Assembly (NCBI RefSeq): GCF_016623615.1
Contig: NZ_JAEHFX010000001.1
Location: forward strand, 682,001 to 746,000
Origin: Adhaeribacter terrigena
GTDB taxonomy: Bacteria; Bacteroidota; Bacteroidia; Cytophagales; Hymenobacteraceae
Length of the DNA stretch: 64,000 bases
Direction: 5' to 3'
A program made the position numbers and the translations under genes. Positions 27,328 to 36,229 of the stretch are shown in pieces (positions within the stretch are counted from its first letter, which is position 1; each line of letters opens with the position of its first letter). The notes beneath the pieces are model-generated. The model ran no database searches and was not told the origin of the DNA. It saw nothing but the letters and a program-made list of their open reading frames with translations.

Positions 27328-28596
27328 TTAGCGGGATAGCTTAGTGTTCGGACGTTTGTTTTTTATATAATAAGCCAAGCCCGATAGAACACCCAGCATT
27401 TCGGCCGCAATGGTGCGGTAACGATACGAGTAATGCGGAAAACCCGAACGGAGCAGGCGCAGATAATGCCTTGGCAATACCCAGAAGATCTGTTTTGCAT
27501 AACCCGCCTGTTGGAGTTGCTGCTGCTGTAAAAGTGCCGCCGCCGTGTAGCCCCGCATATAATAAAAGAGCTGTTTTTTAAGGCCTTCAATTTCTTTGCG
27601 GTGTTCGTGAAAGGCTACCGCCCGTGGGTTGTAATGAATGGTGTGCCCGGCTTTCAGAATGCGGTACCACATTTCCGAATCGCCGTTGCAACCGGCGGCG
27701 CCTACATCCAGGAGCTCATCGAAATAACCCACTTCCTCAAAAATCTCTCTCCGGAAAGCCATGTTGGCTCCGGCCCCGATGTTCCAGACCGGCGGGCCTT
27801 TTCGAAGCGTTTTCCGGAAAAAGTCGGAATCGTATTTCACATCGGTATAGCCCCGGTTAAAACTCCAGTGTTTCTCAAAAATATATTGAGCTTCGGTAGC
27901 CAGCTCGGCTGCAATTACCAAACCGGTCATGGCGGCTACCTGCGGCTTTTCAAAAGTTTGCCAGATCTGATATGTCCAGAGCGGATGCACGGAAACGTCA
28001 TCGTCGGTGAAGGCTACGATCGGGAATTTAGCGTTGCTTACGCCTGTATTGCGGGCAATATCCAAACCCGGCCGCGGTTCTCTTATATATTTTACCTCGG
28101 AGAAAGCTGAAACAACTTCCCGGGTAGATTCGTCGGTTGGGGCGTTATCGATCACAATGATTTCGGCCGGCCTGCAGGTGAGGTTCTGCAGCATGGTAAG
28201 GCAGCATTTTAAATGTGCGGCCCGGTTGCGCGTGCATACTACCACCGATACGGCAACTTTTTCCGGAATAATTTCTGTAGCCGTTATTTGCAGGTTTGCC
28301 GGAAGCCAGCTCTGCAGGTTTTTTAATTTGTCCGGAGAAGTAGTGGCCAGGTAGTTTGCTTTTAATTCAGCAGGATTTTGGGCATAATGGTTTAAAGTTG
28401 GGAGAATTGCCTGGCCCATGGCTTTATAATATTCATCGGTCGAGGTGTTGGTGCCAGGTTCCAGGTACAGGTCGCCTAAGGGTATGGTTTTCCACCAGAA
28501 AACTAAGTAGTTACCCTGGTGGTGATCCAACTCCGGCATTTCCACCGGTTCGTGCAGGCTAATATGGGAGATCCGGTATGGCTGGTGCGTTTTCAT
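27328..28596 (-). CDS. GT2 glycosyltransferase with N-terminal extension
   Basis: 422 aa from 28596 (MKTHQPYRIS). The frame stays open to 28782 but that would overlap the neighbouring wzt-like gene by 100 bp and run through a TAGCG element, so I reject the longer form. Residues about 1-115 are an extension of unknown role (GNYLVFWWKTIPLGD). The GT2 core follows (VSVVVCTRNRAAHL, IIVIDNAPTDES, AFTDDDVSVHPLW, NGDSEMWYRILKAGHTI). Stop is 1 bp from the start of the GT2-methyltransferase gene. Confidence 0.87.
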   Translation of the reverse strand: MKTHQPYRISHISLHEPVEMPELDHHQGNYLVFWWKTIPLGDLYLEPGTNTSTDEYYKAMGQAILPTLNHYAQNPAELKANYLATTSPDKLKNLQSWLPANLQITATEIIPEKVAVSVVVCTRNRAAHLKCCLTMLQNLTCRPAEIIVIDNAPTDESTREVVSAFSEVKYIREPRPGLDIARNTGVSNAKFPIVAFTDDDVSVHPLWTYQIWQTFEKPQVAAMTGLVIAAELATEAQYIFEKHWSFNRGYTDVKYDSDFFRKTLRKGPPVWNIGAGANMAFRREIFEEVGYFDELLDVGAAGCNGDSEMWYRILKAGHTIHYNPRAVAFHEHRKEIEGLKKQLFYYMRGYTAAALLQQQQLQQAGYAKQIFWVLPRHYLRLLRSGFPHYSYRYRTIAAEMLGVLSGLAYYIKNKRPNTKLSR

Positions 28597-28650
28597 GTTT
28601 TCTCTTTTTGGCGCAGTAGCAGAATTTTTATAGAGCAAAAGCAGGTTCAG

Positions 28651-28679
28651 ACTTTTCAGCCCTTTTTTCCTACCGTTTT
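28651..28679 (+). repeat. Bipartite TAGCG element, core CCTACCG
   Basis: ACTTTT block; the terminal T-run abuts the TGA of the wzt-like gene at 28680. Confidence 0.7.
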
Positions 28680-29984
28680 TCAGATTAAATCTACCTGAAG
28701 CTGATCTTGTAAGCAGGTGTTGGTTTGTTTCAGCTGAAAAGGGAATTTTGGCCTTACAGCTCCCCACCACTTGCCATACCATTGAATATCGCCGCGGTAA
28801 TCTTCCAGTTCAAAGGTCAGGCATTCTTCGAAATCGAAAAGCGGCACGGAGGTGTCTTTTAAAAAATGGAGGGAAATGTAGTAAGCCCCATCGTTCAGGA
28901 AATTACCGGGAATGGTACATTCGCCTTCCAGAAGCCCTTTTTGGCCGCGCGTGGCAGGCGAAGGAAGATCGAAAATGCACTCGCCGCCTAAATTGAAAAG
29001 CAAGATGCTTGCACTTATCAAGACATCGTCCTGCAGGTTCCAGAACTGGAATTTTACCTGCAAAGGCGTTCTGATATCCAGGGCAGCTTCCGGATTTTCT
29101 AATTGCGGAATGAGTTCAATTGATTTTACGCGGATCTTATCATTGCCGGGCGCTTCCTCCGGTACTTCCCATTGCTGTTTAAATTTAGACTGCTGCGTAC
29201 TGGAAAGGTATTTATTTACCACTTCCGAAACACCGCCAAAGACCTGCATTTTTCCCTGGTTCAGCCAAAGCGCTTTGTCGCAGAGATTCTTTATGGCCTG
29301 CATGTTGTGGCTTACAAACAAAATGGTCCGGCCACTGGCCTGCGAAACTTCGCGCATTTTGCCCAGGCACTTTTTCTGAAAATCGGCGTCGCCAACGGCA
29401 AGCACTTCGTCTACTATCAAGATGTCGGGTTCCAGGTGGGCAGCTACCGCAAAGGCCAGGCGTACATACATGCCGGAAGAATACCGCTTTACGGGCGTAT
29501 CGATAAATTTTTCAACCCCGGAAAAAGCTACGATCTCATCGAACTTGCTCCGGACCTCGGCTTTGCTCATGCCCAGAATGTAACCGCTGATGTATATATT
29601 TTCGCGGCCGGTAAGCTCCAGGTTAAAGCCGGTGCCCACTTCCAGCAAGCTGCTTACTTTTCCTTTGCCCAATACCCGGCCCTGCGTAGGTCTTACGATC
29701 CGGGAAATAATTTTGAGCAGGGTAGACTTTCCGGAACCGTTCCTGCCGATGATGCCAATGGCTTCGCCCTGGTTTACCTCGAAGCTTACATCATGCAATG
29801 CCAGGAAAAAATCCTTGTTGCCTGCGGCAGTATTTCCGGGTTGCAGCTGAAAGAACGGGTCTTCCTTTTTCAGGAAAGCGGTATTCCACCAGCGCTGCAG
29901 GTCCTGTTTGAACGAGCCGGTGCCAATTGTGCCCAGCCGGTACACTTTTGATAATTGCTCTACTTTAATTACGGTGTCAGGCAT
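28680..29984 (-). CDS. ABC transporter ATP-binding protein, Wzt type
   Basis: 434 aa. Walker A IGRNGSGKST ending at residue 88, signature YSSGMYVRLAF near 176, Walker B ILIVDEVLAVGD. Residues about 270-434 form a Wzt C-terminal beta-sandwich of the kind that recognises the non-reducing end of the O-antigen or polysaccharide (ALDIRTPLQVKFQFWNL, LNDGAYYISLHF). Energises export of a completed, lipid-linked polysaccharide across the inner membrane with the permease 12 bp upstream. Confidence 0.92.
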   Translation of the reverse strand: MPDTVIKVEQLSKVYRLGTIGTGSFKQDLQRWWNTAFLKKEDPFFQLQPGNTAAGNKDFFLALHDVSFEVNQGEAIGIIGRNGSGKSTLLKIISRIVRPTQGRVLGKGKVSSLLEVGTGFNLELTGRENIYISGYILGMSKAEVRSKFDEIVAFSGVEKFIDTPVKRYSSGMYVRLAFAVAAHLEPDILIVDEVLAVGDADFQKKCLGKMREVSQASGRTILFVSHNMQAIKNLCDKALWLNQGKMQVFGGVSEVVNKYLSSTQQSKFKQQWEVPEEAPGNDKIRVKSIELIPQLENPEAALDIRTPLQVKFQFWNLQDDVLISASILLFNLGGECIFDLPSPATRGQKGLLEGECTIPGNFLNDGAYYISLHFLKDTSVPLFDFEECLTFELEDYRGDIQWYGKWWGAVRPKFPFQLKQTNTCLQDQLQVDLI

Positions 29985-29996
29985 GGCAGAGCTGGT

Positions 29997-30851
29997 TTAA
30001 ACGATGTCAATTAATTTATCGCCTTGTTTATTAAAGAGGAGCCAGGCGCCGGTTAAAAGCAAAAAAGTAAAACCCAGGCTATATAATATAGATGGCAGCG
30101 CAATGGTGCCTTCGCCCAGCATGGCCAGCCGGAATAATTCGAACATTGGCGTTAAGGGGTTGAGCTGCACCAGCCACCGCACATTTTCAGGAATGGTGGC
30201 CAGCGGGTATATTACCGGAGTTAAGAACATGAGCAGCCGCACGCCCAGGTTTGCCAGGTTGGTCATGTCGCGGTATTTGGCTGTTAATACTGAAAAGATC
30301 AGGCCCAGGCCCAGGCTGAAGGCGCCCACATTTAATACTATAAACGGTATGGTCAGCAACCAGCTGTTAACCGGAAATGAAAAGCCGCGGGTAAAACTGT
30401 AGAAAACCATTGCGCAGAGCAGCATGATAAACTGAATGGCAAAGCGCAACAGCTGCGTGCTGATTACTGAAACCGGCATGATGATGCGCGGAAAATATAC
30501 TTTGCTGAAAACGTGGGCGTGTTCTTTAAAAGTAGAAGAAGTGCCGGTAAAGCTATCGTTAAAGAAATTCCAGAGGATGATGCCGGCTAAGTAAAATAAT
30601 ACGGGTGGCACCGAGCCGGTAGAAATACCCACCAGTTTATGGAATACCAGCAGATACGTTGCTAATGTGAGCGTTGGCTGAAACAGGATCCAGAGCGGAC
30701 CTAAAACGGTTTGCTGGTAATTAAGCAGAAAATGCCGCCGTACCAATCCCGCCAGCAGGTGCCGGAAAGCCCAGAGTTCTTTCAGGGTGTGGCTCCAGAA
30801 ACTGGTCTTATTGCCAATTTCCCAATCCCAGCTGTTTACAGCCTTTATCAT
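29997..30851 (-). CDS. ABC-2 polysaccharide export permease, Wzm type
   Basis: 284 aa with six predicted membrane segments and the family features RRHFLLNYQQTVLGPLWILFQP and MFLTPVIYPLATIPE followed by LNPLTPMFELFR. Forms the channel for the adjacent Wzt-type ATPase. First gene of this minus-strand group; the 640-bp gap upstream probably holds its promoter. Confidence 0.92.
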   Translation of the reverse strand: MIKAVNSWDWEIGNKTSFWSHTLKELWAFRHLLAGLVRRHFLLNYQQTVLGPLWILFQPTLTLATYLLVFHKLVGISTGSVPPVLFYLAGIILWNFFNDSFTGTSSTFKEHAHVFSKVYFPRIIMPVSVISTQLLRFAIQFIMLLCAMVFYSFTRGFSFPVNSWLLTIPFIVLNVGAFSLGLGLIFSVLTAKYRDMTNLANLGVRLLMFLTPVIYPLATIPENVRWLVQLNPLTPMFELFRLAMLGEGTIALPSILYSLGFTFLLLTGAWLLFNKQGDKLIDIV

Positions 30852-31491
30852 AATCTGGAAGTTAGAATTTTTAGAGTGCTTGATAATGTGTGTGTACCCT
30901 GCTACTGGTTAAGGGTTTTACGGAATGGCGCATTACTGCTTGAACCGTGGGAAATAAATAGTAAAGGCTATCTCTGTGCAGACGAACTGATTTACTCTGC
31001 CCGGAGTGGGTGGGTGTTTTATAGTTTGCTGATATATAATAAAACCAATATTTGCGGCCTTGCCAGGCTGCTGGCTAAGCATTATAGGACAGCTAACCGT
31101 GTTTAGCTGATTTTAGCAGGCCTTGTTTGTGGAAAATTGTATAAGTCATTCATAAACACAATCTTACATTTTAAGTATTTACGGGTAAACGGCAAATGTT
31201 ACCGTTTTTTGGCCTTGTTTTTGTTTGCTTCGCAGACTGTAAATTTTTAAAACATGGCCAACTTCGTAACTTATTCTGTGAATCACCTAAATTTCAGTGT
31301 GTTGGAGTTGCTTTTTCTAGGGAAGGAGGTGTTCTTTCAGAGGGGATAATTCAATATATATGAAATTTAAGTTGTGTTTTTACCCATTTTATTGATATGT
31401 TCACTTACTTTTCTTCAAATATTGCAAAACTATTTCAGAAGGCGTGGATGTTAATAGGGTGTAATTGATTTTTTAACTATTCTAATTTTTT
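30852..31491. other. Divergent promoter region between wzm-like and lyase genes
   Basis: 640 bp without a convincing gene. AT-rich toward the lyase gene. It presumably carries promoters for both directions, but I find no exact TTTG/TAnnTTTG pair. A TTACCGTTTTTT string at 31199-31210 resembles half a TAGCG element but has no partner block. Confidence 0.4.
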
Positions 31492-32832
31492 ATGAAAAAG
31501 AGAATTTTGCCAGTATTATCTTTAGCCTTCTTAGGCGCGTTCGCATCGTGTGAAAAGAAGGAAGTAGAAGAAACGGCACCAACCAGTCTTTCTGCAGCTA
31601 ACAGTGCAAGATCAGCTAACTTATTATATGAAGAAGACCTGGAAAGCTCTTTGTTTTCAACTGCTCACAACATTGAAAATAATGGTACCAGCTGGACACT
31701 GTCTTCTGTAACGAACCCGGTTTACCAGGGTGCTAAAGCTGCCCGTTTCGAGATCCAGAAAGGTCAGACGCTGGTAGGCTCATCTAAGCGGGTACGTTCT
31801 GAAGTAACGATTATTAAAGGAACAGAATATCCGAATTTCCCGAAAGATGTGTGGTATTCTTATTCTATCCTTTTCCCGGCAAAAGGTTTTGAATACGATG
31901 ATACCCGCGACTGTATTAACCAGTGGTTTGAAGATGGTAGCGATGAAACTACGATCCGTGCCCAGAAAGATAAGGCGTTCTTAGAAGTAACTCCTGCCAG
32001 TGGTTCTTCTACCCTGATGAAATACGATTTGTTCGGTACTTCTTCTAATGGAAAGTCGGTTGATGGATTCAATAACATTCCTAAAGATAAATGGACTCAG
32101 TTCGTGTTCCACTTCGTTCACTCGACAGGTTCTGATGGTCTGATCGAGGTATGGAGAGATGGCGTGAAGATCCACACGATCAATGGCCGTAACATGCACC
32201 TGATGATTCCGAAATGGAAAATTGGTTTGTATAAATCTTCTTTCCTGGATGGAAGTTCGTCTAGAAGTTCAAGAGTGGTTTACTTCGATAACGTTCGCGT
32301 AGGTAACTCTAATGCAACTTATGCTGATATGGTAGGTGGTACAACAACTGCACCAACCCCAACTCCTCCTACTACAACTGAGCCAACTACTCCACCTACA
32401 ACTGAGCCAACTCCAACTCCTCCTACTACAACTGAGCCAACACCGCCAACCTCTCCAACTACTCCAGCCCCTGCTACAGGAGTATTGAGCTATACGCTGG
32501 TTAATTCGTCTACTGATAAAGATATTATGACGATTACCAATGGCGCGGTTATTAATCGCAAAACCTTAGGTGTTTCGAAATTTAATATCCGGGCGAACAC
32601 CACTGCCGGAAGCTCTGTAGTGAAGTTTGTATTAAGCGGAAAAGAATCTAAAACAAGAATCGATGATGTGGTTCCTTATGCCTTGTTTGGTGATGACAGA
32701 AATGGTGACTATAATAACTGGTCTGCATCTTCTGGTAACTACCGCCTGGAAGCCAATACTTATTCCGGTACAAAGGATAAGATGGGTTCAGCAACCGGAA
32801 CGCCATACGTAATTAACTTTACTATTCAGTAA
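31492..32832 (+). CDS. Secreted polysaccharide lyase lipoprotein with Pro/Thr linker and C-terminal beta domain
   Basis: 446 aa. Lipoprotein signal with FASC (cysteine about residue 20). Residues about 40-280 match the heparin lyase I/glucuronan lyase-like fold (Pfam Polysacc_lyase, PF14099, from memory): WYSYSILFP, FVFHFVHSTGSDGLIEVW, PKWKIGLYKS. A ~50-residue Pro/Thr-rich linker of repeated TTTEPT/PTPP units follows, then a ~110-residue domain with FNIRANTTAGSSVVKFVLSG and PYALFGDDRNGDYNNW, common at the C-terminus of Bacteroidota glycan-binding proteins. Likely cleaves uronate-containing polysaccharide at the cell surface; substrate unknown. Confidence 0.83.
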   Translation: MKKRILPVLSLAFLGAFASCEKKEVEETAPTSLSAANSARSANLLYEEDLESSLFSTAHNIENNGTSWTLSSVTNPVYQGAKAARFEIQKGQTLVGSSKRVRSEVTIIKGTEYPNFPKDVWYSYSILFPAKGFEYDDTRDCINQWFEDGSDETTIRAQKDKAFLEVTPASGSSTLMKYDLFGTSSNGKSVDGFNNIPKDKWTQFVFHFVHSTGSDGLIEVWRDGVKIHTINGRNMHLMIPKWKIGLYKSSFLDGSSSRSSRVVYFDNVRVGNSNATYADMVGGTTTAPTPTPPTTTEPTTPPTTEPTPTPPTTTEPTPPTSPTTPAPATGVLSYTLVNSSTDKDIMTITNGAVINRKTLGVSKFNIRANTTAGSSVVKFVLSGKESKTRIDDVVPYALFGDDRNGDYNNWSASSGNYRLEANTYSGTKDKMGSATGTPYVINFTIQ

Positions 32833-32870
32833 TTAAAACTGAAGTGATCTAAACAGATCAAAAATCTGAA

Positions 32871-32902
32871 AAGGCAGCTAATTTTTAGCTGCCTTTTTTT
32901 GT
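32871..32902 (+). terminator. Intrinsic terminator after the first lyase gene
   Basis: Stem AAGGCAGCTA / TAGCTGCCTT with a 5-nt loop and seven T. Confidence 0.88.
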
Positions 32903-32938
32903 GCCTTCAACTTTAAGATCTGCAGCGGTAAGCACTAT

Positions 32939-32967
32939 ACTTTTTCAGCAGAAAAACATAGCGTTTT
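32939..32967 (+). repeat. Bipartite TAGCG element, core CATAGCG
   Basis: ACTTTTTCAG block. First of two direct copies 72 bp apart between the two lyase genes. Confidence 0.72.
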
Positions 32968-33010
32968 GTTCGCTTCCGCCGGAAGGGTGTAGGCTGTAAA
33001 TAGGCAACTG

Positions 33011-33039
33011 ACTTTTAGGGCTTAAAACCCTGGCGTTTT
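33011..33039 (+). repeat. Bipartite TAGCG element, variant core CCTGGCG
   Basis: ACTTTT block and exact spacing, but the core A is replaced by G. Confidence 0.6.
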
Positions 33040-33148
33040 CCAGAAATTGAAAACATTTCGGCCCGCGTTTAATTATCTGTTATATAAGTGCATAATCGTA
33101 GCGTGCAGCCTGAAGATGTTTTTGGTTTAAATTGAAAATAGCAGAAAA

Positions 33149-34027
33149 ATGGTTTCATTCCGGTCTTTAAGTTTCATTGCGTTGCTGGGGTCGCTGGCGG
33201 TAACTACCAAACCTGGCGCTTCAGCCAATAAAAATATTGCGGCATTAAAGTGTGCCGGTTTAAGCCGCCCGGAAAAAAGCTCCCTGCTGTATGCCGAAGA
33301 TTTTGAAAGCTCCAATCCTTTTGCTACGGCAGATGGGCTGGAAACCGGGCCGGAATATGCTTTAACTTTTGTCGATTCGCCGGTATTTCAGGGCAAAAAA
33401 GCGGCTCGGTTCGAATTGCGGAAAACGGACGCGCTGGTAAAAGATGGCAAACGCGCCGAAGCGGTGATCGTACCGGCGGTAGAAAATAAAGATCGCTGGT
33501 ATGCTTTTGCTGTTTATTTCCCGGCCAACGATTATCCTTACGATTCTCAGCAGGAGGTAATCAGCCAGTGGCGGCAGCGGCCCGATTACCATTTAGGCGA
33601 AACTGCCGGTAGCCCGGCTACGGCTTTACGCGTTAAAAAAGACCGTTTTCTGCTGGATGTGGGTTTTACGGCCCGGCAGGTAGCCGCTGAAGTAGATGAT
33701 AAAAGCCGTAAAAAAATTGACCTGGGACCGGTTACCAAAAACGCCTGGCACCAGTTCGTTTTCCACTTTATTCATTCTTACCAGGAAGATGGCTTAATAG
33801 AAGTGTGGCATAACGGCGAAAAAGTGCTCACCCATAAAGGCGGTAATATTTACAACAACCAGGTTTTTCCGAAATGGAAGATCGGCCTTTACAAAGCATC
33901 TTTTAAAAACGGCACTTCCGAAGTAGATAAACGCGTACTTTATTTCGATAATATCCGGGTCGGCAACGAACACGCAACTTTTGAACAGATGTCGCCGGCT
34001 ACGGAATTTACCAAGGGCGGAAATTAA
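33149..34027 (+). CDS. Secreted polysaccharide lyase, paralogue
   Basis: 292 aa. N-terminal hydrophobic leader (about 1-26). Aligns along its whole length with the lyase domain of the gene at 31492 (LLYAEDFESSNPF, PVFQGKKAARFEL, WYAFAVYFPANDYPYD, FVFHFIHSYQEDGLIEVWHNG, PKWKIGLYKASF, RVLYFDNIRVGN) but lacks the linker and C-terminal domain, and its leader has no clear lipobox. Probably periplasmic or secreted. Possibly an EPS-trimming enzyme given its place inside the biosynthesis locus. Confidence 0.8.
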   Translation: MVSFRSLSFIALLGSLAVTTKPGASANKNIAALKCAGLSRPEKSSLLYAEDFESSNPFATADGLETGPEYALTFVDSPVFQGKKAARFELRKTDALVKDGKRAEAVIVPAVENKDRWYAFAVYFPANDYPYDSQQEVISQWRQRPDYHLGETAGSPATALRVKKDRFLLDVGFTARQVAAEVDDKSRKKIDLGPVTKNAWHQFVFHFIHSYQEDGLIEVWHNGEKVLTHKGGNIYNNQVFPKWKIGLYKASFKNGTSEVDKRVLYFDNIRVGNEHATFEQMSPATEFTKGGN

Positions 34028-34081
34028 GAATCTGGTAAAGTTTTCAAAATATGCTACCCGTTCACAGTTTCGTAATTGATT

Positions 34082-34121
34082 GCCTGAAAAAAGGCCGGAT
34101 TTTCAGATCAGGCTTTTTTTT
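34082..34121. terminator. Terminator between convergent genes
   Basis: GCCTGA / TCAGGC closing stem with an inner CTGAAAA / TTTTCAG pairing, followed by eight T on the plus strand. Confidence 0.7.
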
Positions 34122-34126
34122 GGCAG

Positions 34127-34155
34127 AAAACGCTATGGTTTCCGGCTGAAAAAGT
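34127..34155 (-). repeat. Bipartite TAGCG element, core CATAGCG on the minus strand
   Basis: ACTTTTTCAG block; points toward the 3' end of the lyase gene. Confidence 0.75.
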
Positions 34156-34205
34156 AACCGGTTCATATTCTGAAAACTTTACCAGATTCTTTTTTGAATT
34201 GATCT

Positions 34206-35591
34206 TTAAAATGCGCTGCTGTGTACTTTGCGGCTGAATACGGTAAGGAAAATAATTTTAAGATCGAGCCCAAGTGTCCAGTTTTCCTGGTACCATAAGT
34301 CGTGGGCAGTACGCTGGGTTCTTTGTTCTTCGGTGTCGGTTGGGCCGCGCCAGCCGTTTACTTGTGCCCAGCCGGTAATACCGGGTTTAAAATAATGCCG
34401 GATCATATAATTGTTCACGCTTTCCTGCAATTGCTGGTTCAGGAAGCTGCGGTGCGGCCGCGGGCCAACCACGCTCATGTCGCCGTAAAGCACATTAATG
34501 AATTGCGGTAACTCATCGAGGCTGTATTTGCGCAGGAATTTGCCGATCCTGGTAATGCGGGCATCGTCTTTCTGGGTAGATAAGCTGCCACCGTTCACCG
34601 CATCGTTTTCGCGCATGCTTCTGAATTTATATACCTTAAACGGCCGGCCACCGCGCCCGATGCGGATTGGGCAATAGAAAACCGGTCCCGGAGAATCCAG
34701 TTTTATGAGCAGCGCAAGCAATAAGAATACCGGGGAAAGGAACAACAATACGCCGGCCGAAAAGAGCTTATCGAAGGTGTTTTTCAGGAAAAAAGCATAG
34801 CGTTCGTCGAGCGGTAATTGCCGTACCTTTACGGCATCTATGTGGGCATACTGGGTGGCTTTGTAGTTTTTACCCAACAGGTTGCCGTAGTCGGGAATAT
34901 AGGTTACGCGCACGCCGTGGTAATCTGCCGCCCCGATAATGTTGCGGATCTTTTTAGAGGGCTTTACCGGTAAGGCGATCACAATTTCATCTACCGGGTT
35001 GTCTTTCAGATACTGATGGATGTCTTTCAGATCGCCAACCACTTTGTTTTGCGGTACCTGGCAGGTTTCTTTTTTGCAGTTTATAAAACCTTTGATCCGG
35101 TAACCCTCGTTTTCGCGCTCAGAAAAATGCTTTTCCACGTTTTCGGCCAGATTTCCAACCCCGGCAATAAGCGTAAATTTAACGTTGGCTTCCTGGTTTT
35201 TTAAAGTCGTTAGCAAGGTTATGATCAGAAAATTTACCGTGATGCTCAGCACCGGGAAACCGATCACAAAAGCCGCTACCACATCTTTATCGGGGGATGG
35301 AATGCGGAACAAAATGAAAATAATAAAAACCAGGACCAGTATGATGAAATACGTTTTAAGGTAATTGAAAATCCGGAGCCCGAAATCGTGATCTAAATTC
35401 AGATTATAGAGTTTTCGCCAGTAGCTGACCAGGAACCATAAAATGACAAAGCCAGGCAGAATGGTCCACTCAGATTGGAAATGATCCTTGTTACTGAAGA
35501 AATAAATAGAAATAAAAGAAGTAAGAACGAGTGTTAGTACATCTCCGCCAATGTAAAGGGTCGGGAGATTGCGTTGTACAGTTTTGAACAT
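34206..35591 (-). CDS. Undecaprenyl-phosphate sugar phosphotransferase (WcaJ/WbaP type)
   Basis: 461 aa. Five membrane segments: four in the N-terminal 140 residues and one near 280. A central Rossmann-like region (LIAGVGNLAENVEKHF) is followed by the C-terminal catalytic domain: LDSPGPVFYCPIRIGRGG, FKVYKFRSM, KYSLDELPQFINVLYGDMSVVGPRP, FKPGITGWAQVNGWRG. Transfers a sugar-1-phosphate to undecaprenyl phosphate, the first committed step of exopolysaccharide repeat-unit assembly. A good promoter lies about 100 bp upstream. The coding stretch for DERYAFFLKNTF matches the TAGCG element. Confidence 0.92.
   Translation of the reverse strand: MFKTVQRNLPTLYIGGDVLTLVLTSFISIYFFSNKDHFQSEWTILPGFVILWFLVSYWRKLYNLNLDHDFGLRIFNYLKTYFIILVLVFIIFILFRIPSPDKDVVAAFVIGFPVLSITVNFLIITLLTTLKNQEANVKFTLIAGVGNLAENVEKHFSERENEGYRIKGFINCKKETCQVPQNKVVGDLKDIHQYLKDNPVDEIVIALPVKPSKKIRNIIGAADYHGVRVTYIPDYGNLLGKNYKATQYAHIDAVKVRQLPLDERYAFFLKNTFDKLFSAGVLLFLSPVFLLLALLIKLDSPGPVFYCPIRIGRGGRPFKVYKFRSMRENDAVNGGSLSTQKDDARITRIGKFLRKYSLDELPQFINVLYGDMSVVGPRPHRSFLNQQLQESVNNYMIRHYFKPGITGWAQVNGWRGPTDTEEQRTQRTAHDLWYQENWTLGLDLKIIFLTVFSRKVHSSAF
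34778..34806 (+). repeat. TAGCG-element match inside a coding sequence, core CATAGCG
   Basis: TGTTTTTCAGG in place of A[C/G]TTTTT, exact spacing, perfect core, tail TTCG. Encodes DERYAFFLKNTF. Confidence 0.4.
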
Positions 35592-35686
35592 AGCTTTAAA
35601 GGACTTAAGTGCGAAATGTTTGTTTTGTTAGGTGAGCCGGCTTTTAATGGGCGGTTTTACAGTAGTAGCAGGTCGTGGGGAAGAAG

Positions 35687-35717
35687 CAAAATTAGATTTT
35701 GCTGATTTTAGTTGAAA
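35687..35717 (-). promoter_or_regulatory. Bacteroidota-type promoter for the sugar phosphotransferase gene
   Basis: On the minus strand TTTC, 19 nt, then TAATTTTG, a perfect TAnnTTTG -7 box; about 95 bp upstream of the start codon. Confidence 0.6.
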
Positions 35718-36188
35718 TATTCTGATATTATTATTCTTTTATATAGAATATTTAGAAATATTTATAGTTTTATTTTGGTTGTTTATTCGCAGTTTGCCAA
35801 TTTTTAATAAGCGAAAACAAAGCTTCGCCACCTGAAAACCACCTTGTGGTGATTTAAAGCGTAATTGTTCGTTAATCTTTAAAGATTTAAGGATATTATT
35901 ATGAAATTGTTAAGTTATTATATGGCAAAAACAATAAATAGTTACATTTTATACATAATAATGGTCCGTAATTGTAATAAATATGGTTTTCGCATCGAAA
36001 AAGGGGGTGAGTGTTTTTGTATGTGAAGGCCAATGAAATAAGATCAACTGGCGGGCGAATTTCGGGCGGTTTTGGCAGGCGCAGCGAAACGTAAAAGAAA
36101 CAGTTTTGTTTCAGGTAAATGCGAAACAAACTGCCTTGAAAAATGAAAATACCGGAAACTTTTGTGCAGCTTCGGTATTAACTGGAAA
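35718..36188. other. AT-rich intergenic region
   Basis: About 470 bp, strongly AT-rich. A 76-codon minus-strand frame at 35899-36129 has no recognisable features and looks spurious. Likely upstream regulatory DNA for the sugar phosphotransferase gene and 3' flank of the DUF354 gene. Confidence 0.4.
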
Positions 36189-36217
36189 AAAACGGCAGGA
36201 AAAATCAAGCTAAAAGT
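36189..36217 (-). repeat. Bipartite TAGCG element, variant core CCTGCCG on the minus strand
   Basis: ACTTTT block and exact spacing; 12 bp from the stop codon of the DUF354 gene, pointing away from it. Confidence 0.6.
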
Positions 36218-36229
36218 ATAAGTAGTTTG

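Noticed and set aside
28597-28782. Longer start for the GT2 gene ending at 27328
   Set aside because: It would overlap the Wzt-type gene by 100 bp and translate the intergenic element; the start at 28596 begins the conserved region.
29172-29951. 259-codon plus-strand frame
   Set aside because: Antisense to the well-supported Wzt-type gene; composition is the reflection of that gene's codons.
31160-31210. TTACCGTTTTTT as another TAGCG element
   Set aside because: There is no A[C/G]TTTT block 18 nt upstream and the core lacks the C/A at its second position.
35899-36129. 76-codon minus-strand frame in an AT-rich gap
   Set aside because: No recognisable features, low-complexity AT-driven composition, no promoter or terminator linked to it.
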